A stretch of 64,000 bases of DNA from Wolfiporia cocos. Taxonomy: Eukaryota > Basidiomycota > Agaricomycetes > Polyporales > Phaeolaceae. The translations under genes and the position numbers were made by a program. This document shows positions 44,148 to 54,065 of the stretch, piece after piece (positions within the stretch are counted from its first letter, which is position 1; the number at the start of each line of letters is the position of its first letter). A model generated the notes under the pieces. It was not told where the DNA came from. It did not search any database and saw only the letters and a list, made by a program, of their open reading frames with translations. The DNA lies in NCBI GenBank assembly GCA_029448655.1, contig JACCLO010000038.1:45570-109569 (forward strand), in the 5' to 3' direction.

Positions 44148-47100
44148 TCAGTTTTCGGTTCGCTTGGTGTTGTGCGCAAATTCGACGTCGGGTAGTCGTT
44201 GTACCCATTGGAAAGGGTCGTTCATGCAATAGATACGAAGGTACACTTCGATTTGTTGATTCATCCTTTCCGTTTGTCCGTCGGTCTGTGGATGGTACGC
44301 CGTACTCATCGCAGATTCCGTTCCCTGCAGCTTGCATAATTCCTTGAACAGTTTCGATGCGAACTGTGGTCCCCTGTCTGAAATGATCTTTCGGGGAATG
44401 CCGTATTGTGAGTATATCTTTCGATGGAATATTTCTGCGGCCCCTTCGCTCGTGATTGTTTTGTCGCATGGGGTGAGAGAGATGGCCTTGGATAGGCCAT
44501 GGTCGACAATCACCATCATGGAGTCATATTTTCCGACTCTTGGCAGGTCGGTGACAAAATCGACCGAGCACTGTGAGAAGGGAAGGGCGTCCTCCCGTGT
44601 CGGTATTGGCTGTAAAGGGGGTTTTAGCGGGTTCCTATCAGGTTTCATCTGTTGACAGATTGCACAGCCTCGGACGTATTCCGGTATCATTGTTCCCATG
44701 TCAGGCCACCAAAAGTGGGTCTTAACCTGTACTGTTGTACCCCAGATCCCAGGGTGTCCGGCCGGGATCGTGTCGTGGTATTTTGAAATGACGTCCCGTC
44801 GAAGGCCCTCATCTTTTGGCACGTACATCCTGCCCCTGTAGAGCAGTATCCCATCCGTTTGTTGCCATTCATCTGCGGTGGTTCTTGCGGGGAATTCGTC
44901 TGTGCCCCCTAGAGCACGGATCGCCTGTTCCGCAGATTCATCTCGATCGTTGGCGTTCTTGATTCGATCGATGATCGGGATCTGGATTGCGTGGACGACG
45001 AGTTCATTTGGAATCATGGTGATTCCCTCGTTGTCTTCGTTGCTTTCGTCTAGGTGATACAACCTGGACAATGTGTCGGCCATGACTAGTTTCCTCCCGG
45101 GGATGTGTTGTAATTTCAGGTCGAATTGCGAGAGGAATAGATGCCATCTCGCTTGTCGCCGATTTAGGCGCTGTGCGCTTCTCCAGTACGTCAGGTTCTG
45201 ATGATCGCTTCGGATCAAGATCCGATGCGGTGCTCCTTCTAACAGGTGCCGCCATTCTTCTAGTGCTCGGACTATTCCGAGTAGTTCGCGATCATAGATT
45301 TCGTAGTTCCGTTCTGTGGATGTCAGGGATTGTGAGAGATATCCCACTGGCCGTTCACGCCCCGTTTCATCTGTCTGTTTTAGCACTGCCCCTGTGGCAA
45401 ACTGAGATGCGTCTGTTTCGAGGATGAATGGTTTCTCCTTGTCTGGCGTTCCTAGTGCGGGCGCCGTTGTGAATGCCTGCTTCATGAAGTCGAACGCCTT
45501 TTGTTCTTTATCCGTCCACTGGAATCCTGTCCCTGTGACCGTTTTCGTGAGATCCACCAGGGGTCGGGCGTGCGTTGAGTAGTGATCGATAAATTTCCGA
45601 TAGAAGTTTGCAAATCCTAGGAAGGATCTGACTTCCTTGAGATTTCGGGGAGTCGGCCACTCTTTAATCCTATTGAGTTTCGCTGGGTCCATCTGGATGT
45701 TTCCTGGGGTGATGACTAGTCCTAGAAATTCGACTCTGTCGACACCGAAGGCGCATTTCTCGGGTTTCACAAAGAGATGGTTATCCACCAATCTCTGAAG
45801 GATTCGCCGTTCCCGTTCCTTGTGTGTTTTCTCGTCTTCTGAGAAAATGAGGATATCGTCCATGTAAACAAGCACCCATCCTTCGAAGATTTCTTCTTTC
45901 AGGATTTCGTTCATCATTGCCTGAAAGGTCCCGGGTGCATTGCACAATCCGAAAAACATAACCGTGGGTTCGTACAACCTTCGGTTTGTTTTGAAGGCCG
46001 CTTTCCATTCGTCTCCTTTCTTGATTCGCACGTTGTTGTACCCCGCTCTAAGGTCCATTTTCGTGAAAATCTTTGCTCCTTTTAGCTTTTCCAGGAGCTC
46101 CGAGATTAATGGCAAGGGATAGACGTTCTTTATCGTTCCTTCGTTCAGATATCGATAATCTTGACAGGGTCGTAGGCCGCTGTCTTTCTTTGGGACGAAG
46201 AAGAATGGTGACGCCATCGGGGATTTTGAAGGGACTATGAATCCCTTGGCCAGGTTTTCTTTTAGGAATTCGTCCAGCGCCTGTTGCTCTTTAGGCAACA
46301 GTGCATAGACTTTGCAGTCCTTCGGCACGAAATCGGGTTTTAATTCGATTGCGTGGTCCCATGGTCTCGACGGGGGGAACGCCGCTGCGGACTCCTTACT
46401 GAACACCTTGGTAAAGTCTAGTAGGTGTTTCGGGACCATTTCCTCAATTGTTCGTTCTGGTTCAGGGGTTTTCTGTGCGAATTCTTGGGACTTCGTCAGC
46501 GCTTTCCTGACAGCATTGATGATTTGTATCTTTGTTCGGAACTTCTTTCGTGTTTCCCCTTTCTCTCCTATGATCCTAGGGTTATCTTTTGCAAAGCGTC
46601 GGATCGCTTCGTACTCCTCAGGAGTATAGAGCCGCTGTGCTGTTTCTTCTGGCTGGTCCGTAGATCCAAATCCTTTCTCCCCTCGTTCTGTTTCATCTAG
46701 GTCCTCGACCTCCAAAATGTCGGGGGTTAGGTGTCGTTCGAAAATTATCTGGGCTATTCGCATGCCCGGGATAATTCTATGTGCTTTGTCTGAATAGTTG
46801 AAGACGATGGCTCCGACGTCTCCTCGGTAGTCCGAGTCTATGATTCCGGCCTGTACTACCAGTCCGTGTCTGAGGGTGTTGCCTGATCGTCCGGCCAACC
46901 TTCCATACGATCCCTTCGGGATCTTCATTTTTACTCCTGTGGAGACGAGTTTCCATCCTCCGGCGGGAATCTCGGTTTCTTCTGCAGCGTAAAGGTCATA
47001 CCCTGCGGCTTCTTGGGTTCCCCTTGTCGGAATTTTCCCTTCTGGAGCAACTACCATTTCCACCGTATCCATTTGGATCGTGGCTTCCGGTTTCTTTTCT

Positions 47101-47450
47101 TCTGCCCCTAGTATTGATCGTACATCGACTGTTTGGTCCTTCCAGTCGATTGTGGGGTTTTCGTCTTTTAGCCATCCATACCCTAGAATCATATTCTCTG
47201 TTCCGATCGATCCTACCAAGAATCGGACCTTTCGCGTTTTCTGGGTCTTCGGATATCGTAGTAGTATGGTGGCTTCTCGGTCTATTCGCCCATCTTTGTT
47301 TTCTGTTCCGTCAACATTTTTGACGATAATCGGGTTCTTCAAGGGTTGCGTGGGCACCTTGTATTTTTCTACCACTCTGCTGTGGATCAGGTTTGACATT
47401 GCTCCTGAGTCGATTAGTGCATTGCACTTCACGGGTTTTGCCAGCGTCAT
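44148..47450 (-). CDS. pol: Pol polyprotein of gypsy element 2: protease, dUTPase, RT, RNase H, integrase
   Basis: 1100 codons. Aspartic protease D14-S-G-A and ILGYGWL (88-94). dUTPase at about 131-265 with AAGYDLYAA, GRLAGRSG, GIIDSDYRGDV, GMRIAQIIF and RGEKGFGST, all motifs intact. RT at about 380-560 with YMDDILIF (529-536). RNase H with D680, E722, D749, D792. Integrase zinc finger H892/H899-C929/C932 and catalytic D964, D1025, E1061 (D,D35E). The frame is -1 relative to gag and opens about 65 nt before the gag stop, so expression probably uses a -1 frameshift or another recoding step; the Met at 47450 is not needed. The ORF ends early inside the integrase C-terminus. Confidence 0.97.
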   Translation of the reverse strand: MTLAKPVKCNALIDSGAMSNLIHSRVVEKYKVPTQPLKNPIIVKNVDGTENKDGRIDREATILLRYPKTQKTRKVRFLVGSIGTENMILGYGWLKDENPTIDWKDQTVDVRSILGAEEKKPEATIQMDTVEMVVAPEGKIPTRGTQEAAGYDLYAAEETEIPAGGWKLVSTGVKMKIPKGSYGRLAGRSGNTLRHGLVVQAGIIDSDYRGDVGAIVFNYSDKAHRIIPGMRIAQIIFERHLTPDILEVEDLDETERGEKGFGSTDQPEETAQRLYTPEEYEAIRRFAKDNPRIIGEKGETRKKFRTKIQIINAVRKALTKSQEFAQKTPEPERTIEEMVPKHLLDFTKVFSKESAAAFPPSRPWDHAIELKPDFVPKDCKVYALLPKEQQALDEFLKENLAKGFIVPSKSPMASPFFFVPKKDSGLRPCQDYRYLNEGTIKNVYPLPLISELLEKLKGAKIFTKMDLRAGYNNVRIKKGDEWKAAFKTNRRLYEPTVMFFGLCNAPGTFQAMMNEILKEEIFEGWVLVYMDDILIFSEDEKTHKERERRILQRLVDNHLFVKPEKCAFGVDRVEFLGLVITPGNIQMDPAKLNRIKEWPTPRNLKEVRSFLGFANFYRKFIDHYSTHARPLVDLTKTVTGTGFQWTDKEQKAFDFMKQAFTTAPALGTPDKEKPFILETDASQFATGAVLKQTDETGRERPVGYLSQSLTSTERNYEIYDRELLGIVRALEEWRHLLEGAPHRILIRSDHQNLTYWRSAQRLNRRQARWHLFLSQFDLKLQHIPGRKLVMADTLSRLYHLDESNEDNEGITMIPNELVVHAIQIPIIDRIKNANDRDESAEQAIRALGGTDEFPARTTADEWQQTDGILLYRGRMYVPKDEGLRRDVISKYHDTIPAGHPGIWGTTVQVKTHFWWPDMGTMIPEYVRGCAICQQMKPDRNPLKPPLQPIPTREDALPFSQCSVDFVTDLPRVGKYDSMMVIVDHGLSKAISLTPCDKTITSEGAAEIFHRKIYSQYGIPRKIISDRGPQFASKLFKELCKLQGTESAMSTAYHPQTDGQTERMNQQIEVYLRIYCMNDPFQWVQRLPDVEFAHNTKRTEN

Positions 47451-47539
47451 GATTACCGGAATGAAGAGGGATCGATTCTTCTCGAACGAGGTAATTACAT
47501 GCGCTGCTTTCTCGGAGGGTAAGACCGTGGGCTTCCCTC

Positions 47540-49375
47540 CTAGGCAAAATCCTGTTCTTCTACGAGCCGTGCTAGGAGCTCGGGGTTCTTGGCTTTCAGA
47601 GCCCTAATTGCTGTGACCGCTCTGTTAGCGGTGACATATTCAGTCTCTTCTTCGGAGACTTCTTCGATGCGAGCTTCTTGCTCGGCTTCTTCTTCTTCGG
47701 TTTTTCGAGTAGTCCGCCTAGGGCGGGCTGGTTTCCTCGGCCTCTTCGGGCAGTCTCGCGACATATGTCCTGGCTGATGACAGGTGAAGCATTTTCCTTT
47801 CTTGATGTGATCGTCCCTTTCCTGGGTGGTCATTCGATCTACATCCATTGCGTTCGGATCTTTCGGTGCGGTTGTCTGTGGAGCACTAGTGCGTCCGTTA
47901 TTCTGGTTCGAGGCTTGCCAAGCCTTTTTCTTGACAAACGGTTTGTCCCGTTTCAAGAATATCTTGTACGTATTTTCATAGTACGAGGCAGCGGACTGCC
48001 ATTCATCAATGGTTGCTGGTAGCGGTCGAACACCGATGATGTATCGGGTCGTGTGTTCGGGTAACCCTTTCTCAAAGAGGGTTATGAGCAACGCGTTTCC
48101 GTCCGCGCTGTATCGATCGTACTGGGCCTTTCCGGCCAAGTTGTTGAACTCGGTGATATAATCATCAATGTCCTTCCTGTCCTGGGTTACGTCCAGGATT
48201 TTCTTCCGCGCCTTCTGTACCTCTTCGATGGCTCCGAAGGCTTTCTGGAAGTCTGCATCAAACTGTGCAAGACTAGGTGGGAAGAATCGTTTCGTCTGGG
48301 GGTTCGTGTAAACCCGGTGGTAATTTTGTTTCCACTGGCCTGTTTTCCCCTTGTTCGAAATATAAGAGAGGATAAAGATCACTCTCTGAACGTCGTTCTG
48401 GAATGATGTTTCGTACATCGTAAACCAGGAATTGCACTGGTTTATGAAGTTCTGCATGTCAGATCGTTCCCCGTCGAATACGTCTGGGGGATTGATCTTT
48501 ATCATCGGGGGTCGGTAGTACGGGTTTGGCGCCGGAGGTTGAGGCTGCGGCGCATTCGGTGGTGGAGGTCCTCCTCCTCCCGGGTATCCTCCACCTGGGT
48601 TTCCTGGGTTTCCTCCGGGGTTCCCTGGGTTTCCTCCAGGGTTTCCTCCTCCGGGGTTCGCGGGGGTTCCTCCTCCGAATCCTCCAGGAGGGGGGGCATT
48701 CCCTCCTCCGAGTCCGAAGTTTCCTCCCAGTCCTCCTCCGCTTGTACCTGCGGAGGTTCGTCCAAATAGGCCTGAAGGCCATGTTCCTGGGTTTGTCGTT
48801 CCCATTCCTCCGCTTGGGCTAGTCCAAGACGGATTTCCTCCGCTACCCATTCCGGGTGCGTTCTGTGGGGGGTTTCCAAAGAGGTCTGTTCCTCCAGCCA
48901 TAGGCCCAATCCCACTCTGCGCAAAAGCAGATATAAATCCTGGAGGGTCCTGTCCTCCGGTCTGGCTGTTATCTGTTCCTGTAAAATTTCCAGGATTTCT
49001 CCCATCATCTCCGATGCGCTCAATTCCTGCCATTCCTGTGGCGCCCGAAGGCTGATTCGTATTTCCATCGGCATCGAAGGTTCTGTTGATGGTTTCGGTT
49101 TCGTTTTCGGTCAACGTCGCGGTTGACATCGGAGGGAGTTCTCCAAATCGTTCGAACGCTTCACGCGTTATTTCCCAAGCGGTCGTTCTTGCGGAGGGGT
49201 ATACTTCTACCCACTTCGATGCCCTATCTTCTCTTGGAATGACAACAATTCCTCCGCGGTTACGGAAGGCTCCAATGGTGTCAGTCCACTCGTATCGGTT
49301 GAGTCTGTAGACTCCCTGAATGTCCTCGGGCAAGAGTTCAATCAGTCGTGCTGGGAATTCTGGTCCAAATATCAT
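47540..49375 (-). CDS. gag: Gag of gypsy element 2 with CCHC knuckle
   Basis: 611 codons, intact. Capsid-like protein forming the particle: an N-terminal domain, a long Gly/Pro/Asn-rich low-complexity stretch (about 150-290), a retrotransposon-gag capsid domain (about 300-450, with MQNFINQCNSWF), and the zinc knuckle CFTCHQPGHMSRDC (529-542) followed by an Arg/Lys-rich and then acidic tail. The stop TAG (47540-47542) is overlapped by the pol frame. Start chosen as the first Met, 47 bp from the 5' LTR. Confidence 0.95.
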   Translation of the reverse strand: MIFGPEFPARLIELLPEDIQGVYRLNRYEWTDTIGAFRNRGGIVVIPREDRASKWVEVYPSARTTAWEITREAFERFGELPPMSTATLTENETETINRTFDADGNTNQPSGATGMAGIERIGDDGRNPGNFTGTDNSQTGGQDPPGFISAFAQSGIGPMAGGTDLFGNPPQNAPGMGSGGNPSWTSPSGGMGTTNPGTWPSGLFGRTSAGTSGGGLGGNFGLGGGNAPPPGGFGGGTPANPGGGNPGGNPGNPGGNPGNPGGGYPGGGGPPPPNAPQPQPPAPNPYYRPPMIKINPPDVFDGERSDMQNFINQCNSWFTMYETSFQNDVQRVIFILSYISNKGKTGQWKQNYHRVYTNPQTKRFFPPSLAQFDADFQKAFGAIEEVQKARKKILDVTQDRKDIDDYITEFNNLAGKAQYDRYSADGNALLITLFEKGLPEHTTRYIIGVRPLPATIDEWQSAASYYENTYKIFLKRDKPFVKKKAWQASNQNNGRTSAPQTTAPKDPNAMDVDRMTTQERDDHIKKGKCFTCHQPGHMSRDCPKRPRKPARPRRTTRKTEEEEAEQEARIEEVSEEETEYVTANRAVTAIRALKAKNPELLARLVEEQDFA

Positions 49376-49421
49376 GTGCCCTTACACCGTGGTAGGTGAG
49401 GGTGTGATAAGCTCGACCTTC

Positions 49422-50128
49422 TGTTACGGGTCGAACACCCGTTTGTATATTCGAGTCGCGAATAGAGATCGTCTTCTGCACTGTGGGCGTAATAGCCGTA
49501 TGCAAGGCAATGCTCGTTAGATGCCTTCAAGTCCTAGGTGAAGTTCCTAGGAGATCGTATAATATCCAATACGCGTTAGAGGATATAATCTGTTCAGGTG
49601 CGAGTCGAATAGAATATAAGACTCGCCTAAGTCCGAGAAGTCAGTGTGCACTTCGAGGACTTAGTCGTTCGGTTGCTCGAGTGAGAAATACTGAGCGTAG
49701 TTTCCTACGTTTGAGAACGAGTATAAGACTTCTTGTTTATACAACAAGGTCGAGCTGAAGAGCCTTGACAATAAGTACATGAGCTTTTATACTACGCTGG
49801 GTTTTAGGGGTCAAGTCCATCCCAGATGCCACCGCTACTATCTACGCTATAGTATCAAACGTTTGATAAGTATGTAGTGATGTATCCGAAACGATAGATA
49901 GGGATGATGGTGGTTGAACACCATCTATCAGCTAATAAACGATGAAGGTGAAACGGTGGCAGAGTTGGATCTGCCAAAGGTGAAACGCGCCCTACATGCT
50001 AATACAACTGGGGATGCGCCCAGTAGAGTCACGAGTAGCCAGGGGGTTGGTTGCGCAACAAGTCCCTGTATCGTATTCGCCCGGTGGTGAGTTCTGTCGA
50101 TATTCGAAAAATCAAAATAACCGTAACA
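49422..50128 (-). repeat. 5' LTR of gypsy element 2
   Basis: 707 bp, TGTTACGG..CCGTAACA. It is the right-hand member of the LTR pair and lies 47 bp from the gag start. Confidence 0.92.
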
Positions 50129-50176
50129 CTCCCCAACCTGAGTTGCCCGAGAAAATAGCCACGGACTGAAGTGGAT

Positions 50177-51925
50177 TAGTGATGTGCCAGGCCCAGCCCA
50201 GCTCAAAAGCCCCGGCTTCGGCCCGGCTTGGATGGCCCATGGCTTTTCAAAACCTCAGGCCAGGCCCTCATTGACAGCTCACGGCTTGGCCCGGCCTAGG
50301 TCCCAGCTTGGCCGCGGCCTACCACTGCTAAGATAATCGTCACTTTAGCTTCAGAGCTTGAGATTCACCTTTGCCAAACCTTTCCCAGATGAAATAGAAC
50401 CTTTAATCCTCCGATCTATAGTAGGATTAAGCATGAAATAATCATTCACTAGCGCAGCATTCAGTAGCGTGCCTGCCATATGGGGGATCATATAGGCGCC
50501 CAAAAGTGAGTGGCAGGCTTCAACGTTGAGGACTTGACTTTTCTGTAGTTTTAAATAAACAAGATAGGTGCACAATGATTGAGTTGAGCATATAACTGGC
50601 CTGTATGGGCTTATATTGTGCCTGCCAGATATTGTAGCCATTAAGATCCCTAGGCCAGGGCTCAACAGCTTGGCCTGGCCTGGCCTGTATCTCAGGCCGG
50701 GCCCTGGGCCGTCTCTGTCACAAGCCAATTTCCAAGCCTAGTAGAACATCCTAGGTTGACACCCCACTCACGCCTCTTGCACGCTAAAGCACTCCATCCA
50801 AGCCCAGCTGGATACGTACGGCAATGCTAGTAGAAGCCCTCCGATACACAAGTCACTACGGGCACTAGCAGACCACCAGCAGTCCGAACCTTACACCAGT
50901 CCCAGTCCCCGGCAGTCAGTACAATACTGCCTAGTCCATACAACCTAGTCATGGGCCACCTCTAGGAACCACCAGCGTGGCTAGCACAGCAGTAACCCCA
51001 AGACAATCCAGGTTACCAGCCATCGCACATACACTACACACTAACTAGAGGAATGACCTATATTATGCACGTGACCTAAACACTACGCCCAATGTCTCAC
51101 ATCTCTTACACCACAGACACTCGCCATTACTGGCATAGACATTCCCCATTACAGGCAGGCCCCGACCTGTATAGACTTCTGCCCGTGGGATGGCAGCAAT
51201 CCCATACAAGCACTAGACCTATGCACCTACAGTCTACGAGTCTACGCCCTACGCCTTCCCTTCAGTACCGCAACCTCTGGGAACCCGGGCCGTGAACGAT
51301 CGACCCTCAGTACCGTAACCTCGGGAACCTAGGCCACCAAAAGCACCTTCAGACCACATCTTGTCAAACCACGCCATTGGAATGGTGCACCCCCTGCCTG
51401 GGATGGCAGCACATGACCTATGAGGAGCACTGGTCGTTATACCCTGATCGACGAAAACCACCGATCATTACACCCGATCGAAGCACTGATCACCACCGCC
51501 ATTACTGGTATCACCCGATCGACAAGAACCACTGATCGTAACCCGATCGATTGGCAACCCCCCTGATCCAATCCCATCACACTACGTTGCTATGGACATC
51601 TCGCTACGTACCAGTGCTCCAATGCCATTACCGGCCCCATAGCTTAGACCAATTGTATACCAGCAAGTAGATGACCCCATAGTCACGCGAGCCCCCACAT
51701 GTACAAACAGTAGTAATATATAAGCCAGACAGTCTCGAGCATAAACCTCAGACTTGTCTTGGCCTCTTCTGGCTAGTAGTCCCAAATCAGGAAGGCACCT
51801 TTGTGTGAGCCCCCTTCCCCTGGTTGAGTGCTAGTTAGTAGCGTGTGTCAGTCTCAAGCCGTGCTGTAAAGCCCAGCTTGGCCCGGCCCAGCTCATGGCC
51901 CAAAGCTGGGCCTGGCACATCACTA
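50177..51925. mobile_element. Non-autonomous hAT-type element, copy 2
   Basis: Same terminal repeats as copy 1 (TAGTGATGTGCC..GGCACATCACTA), perfect 8-bp TSDs AAGTGGAT (50169-50176, 51926-51933). Without the nested LTR it is 609 bp. It preserves the empty target (ATCCTCCGATC near 50410) of the LTR found in copy 1. The flanking minus-strand frame joins as LTLHPIHFSPW when the element is removed. Confidence 0.92.
50716..51850 (+). mobile_element. Solo LTR nested in hAT copy 2
   Basis: 1135 bp, TGTCACAA..GTGTGTCA, perfect TSDs GTCTC (50711-50715, 51851-51855). TATA AATATATAAG (about 51715) and a weak hairpin 1 (51732-51753, one bulge). U3 has degenerate direct repeats with CCGATCGA and ACCACTGATC (51440-51560) and a duplicated CAGTACCG.AACCTC unit (51261, 51308). 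Confidence 0.9.
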
Positions 51926-51933
51926 AAGTGGAT

Positions 51934-52320
51934 GGGATGAAGGGTTAAGAAATCAAGAGCTGCTGATGGCAACGTGAGTATACGATTCCAATACAAGTCT
52001 TTGTCGATCAATCTGGGGATCCCTAGTCCTTTGACAAAACTCTCCAAAACCATGAAAGAGAAATTGTCCTGGCCATTCAGGATGACCTGGTTGGAATACA
52101 AGGGGCAGAGGAGTTGATAGAAAAACCTCAATATGAACACATGTTCAGTGATGTAATTGAAGCGGCATGACATGACAGCAGAGGCATGATTGAAGTGATA
52201 AATATGAGTGAAGCTGCCCTGGCCATGTCATGGAGGGCATAAGCATACTGGGTGCCATGAGCAGAGAGGAGGTTGAGAGTGTCACAGACTGCCTCGGGTA
52301 AGGCTCTTATAGATATCACA
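51934..52320 (-). pseudogene. Hypothetical ORF hit by hAT copy 2 and gypsy 2
   Basis: Minus-strand pieces: LLSAHGTQYAYALHDMARAA (52260), RFFYQLLCPLYSNQVILNGQ (about 52100), FSFMVLESFVKGLGIPRLID and LDFLTLHPIHF (about 51945), continuing left of the hAT element (50134-50168) and ending in AADLLVSAA left of gypsy 2 (about 41630). Unknown function; repeat-associated. Confidence 0.4.
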
Positions 52321-52644
52321 TGACTTGTTATTGTTTGTCTTAGGTTTGATAAGGTTTAGCTAGAATTCCCTGATACCTTAACAGTCATGCGCCCATACTT
52401 ACAGTAGTGCCACCCATGTGACTCACCTTAGGTAGTGCACAGGCCACCTCTTTAGGGTAGACACAGTGTGTCCCCCTGTATGTACATATAGCGCGAGCTG
52501 AGGTCTTACAACCTCAGTTCTACTATTCTTGGCAACCAGGTCAATCCTCACTACCTCTGCGTGTGCGCCCGCCTGCGTCTTGGCAACACTACTATTCTAT
52601 ACTCGCTAGTCTGTGGTGCAAGACTGCACATACCGCTGTTGTCA
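52280..52644 (+). mobile_element. LTR, end uncertain
   Basis: Starts TGTCACAG. U3 box GCACAGGCC..TTTAGGGTAG (about 52439), TATA-like ATGTACATATA, hairpin 1 CTGAGGT/ACCTCAG (52499-52518) with loop CTTACA. It probably ends GTTGTCA at 52644; the TSDs do not match (GAGAG versus GAAAA), so the right end may be eroded. Confidence 0.7.
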
Positions 52645-53589
52645 GAAAAATATTTTCTCTCGGGTTCTCCGGGCAGGTCTGGATGTGCCGAGATAGGCGA
52701 GGTGTTCGAGGGGTTGATGTCGAGTAGTTTTACCGGTTGAACGTAGCCTGTAGCGATTTAGAACTGCGGCGGTGCGTCGAATAAAGTGGAAATAATAGAC
52801 ATTGACTCGAAAATGTTTGTGACCGATTTCCTAAGTCCTAAGCGTACGCCTCGAGCGCAGCCCTTCGTCTGACTTCGTCTGGGTGGAATTCGATGATTTG
52901 CTCGTATCTACACATCGCCTAAATACATGGAGAGCCACGAAATTTTCTACAACATTTTAAGTGTCCTAAAATTTCGAGTGTGCACCCTACAAGCTAGACA
53001 ATCCAGAGACGAACCCTGAGATGGTGAAGACTGTCCTGAAACACAAGCAAATTATTTTATGAGACCGATCACCTGTAGATCTAGGGTGGTGCACCGAGGT
53101 TGGAGAGAAAAGACATGGAAAAAGCTATAGGAAGGCAGTTGGGGTTGGGCCAGACCTGGCTAGGCTAGAGAGCCTAGGGAAGCGTCAGATGGCACCTGTT
53201 TTGACTGGATGAGCAGCCAGATAGTGCCCGCAGGGCTTTTGCGACATTTCAGATTGTGCATGAGCCAGCGAAGGTTCACTGTACGAGTATGATCGAGGCC
53301 GATCATGATCGGTCAAGCTGTGGCTGAACTACCTCAGATGGGCATTCTGCCTACCAGCTGGCTTTCTGTGGTGTGTTCTGTGTCGTTTTGGTGTGTGTTT
53401 GATCGTGCCCTGGTATTCTTACATGTGTCTAAAGTCTATGGCACATTTATATTGCAGCCGCAGCCACGCGCGAGCTGGAACGGCCAAAGACAATCGAGGC
53501 AGGGCACCGGCCGTGCGGGCCGTCTGGTCCCTTGGGGACACCTGTTCCTGGCCGTGCATGGCATCCCGTGCATGGTCCAGGAGCGCCAT
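52645..53589. other. No recognised gene
   Basis: Only weak open frames; no LTR ends or transposase motifs recognised. Confidence 0.35.
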
Positions 53590-53791
53590 CCCTTCAGATA
53601 TGAAGCTTATTGAGGAGGAGCTGGACTATAGGTATCAAGTTGCTGAGGATGAAGTGGACGAGCAGTGTGAAGATGAAGAGGGAAACAGGGCAGAAAATTA
53701 TAAAGACAAGGATGGGGATTTGGGTCTGGATGAGGACAGAGTTGACAATCTGGATGACCTGCTCAGCAAGAATGGCTTTGCACCACTTTGA
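53590..53791 (+). CDS. Acidic ORF fragment
   Basis: An open frame with MKLIEEELDYRYQVAEDEVD and a Glu/Asp-rich tail ending LLSKNGFAPL, TGA near 53791. Its composition resembles the acidic linkers of the transposase relics here; no family motif. Confidence 0.3.
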
Positions 53792-54065
53792 GCAATATAC
53801 ACAGCTTCTCAGATGTGCTCAGATTTTTGTAGTTTGAGCATTCTCAACATCATGTATACCACTTATTTTGTACATTGTGATTCTACATGATGGTTCTGAG
53901 GCCTCTAGGTGTGCACCACATTGTGTGGCATATGCCACAGGCTATAGTATATCCACATAGGTAAGCTGCAACAGCACTTTGCAATTCATATGCCAGCCTG
54001 ACTACCAAACAACAATTCTATACCAGTCTGATGATTAGTTTCCCAGTCACACATTGAATTTGACT

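Larger units (their letters stand above)
41655..50128 (-). mobile_element. Ty3/gypsy element 2, full length (8.47 kb)
   Basis: Two similar LTRs (41655-42355 and 49422-50128) begin TGTTACGG and end CCGTAACA, flanked by 4-bp TSDs CTCC (41651-41654, 50129-50132). Minus-strand order: 5' LTR (right), gag, pol with protease, dUTPase, RT, RNase H, integrase and chromodomain remnants, a third ORF with a zinc knuckle, purine tract, 3' LTR (left). No TGG-type primer-binding site is evident behind the 5' LTR. It sits in an ORF that is also hit by the hAT element to the right. Confidence 0.95.

Noticed and set aside
47080..47607. Long plus-strand open frames opposite gypsy 2 pol (for example 175 codons)
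   Set aside because: They lie antisense to a 1100-codon pol with full catalytic motifs and show no motif of their own; they are shadows of coding sequence.
48459..49074. Glu/Arg-rich frames overlapping gag (107 and 190 codons)
   Set aside because: They arise from the Gly/Pro/Asn-rich low-complexity part of gag read in the other frames.
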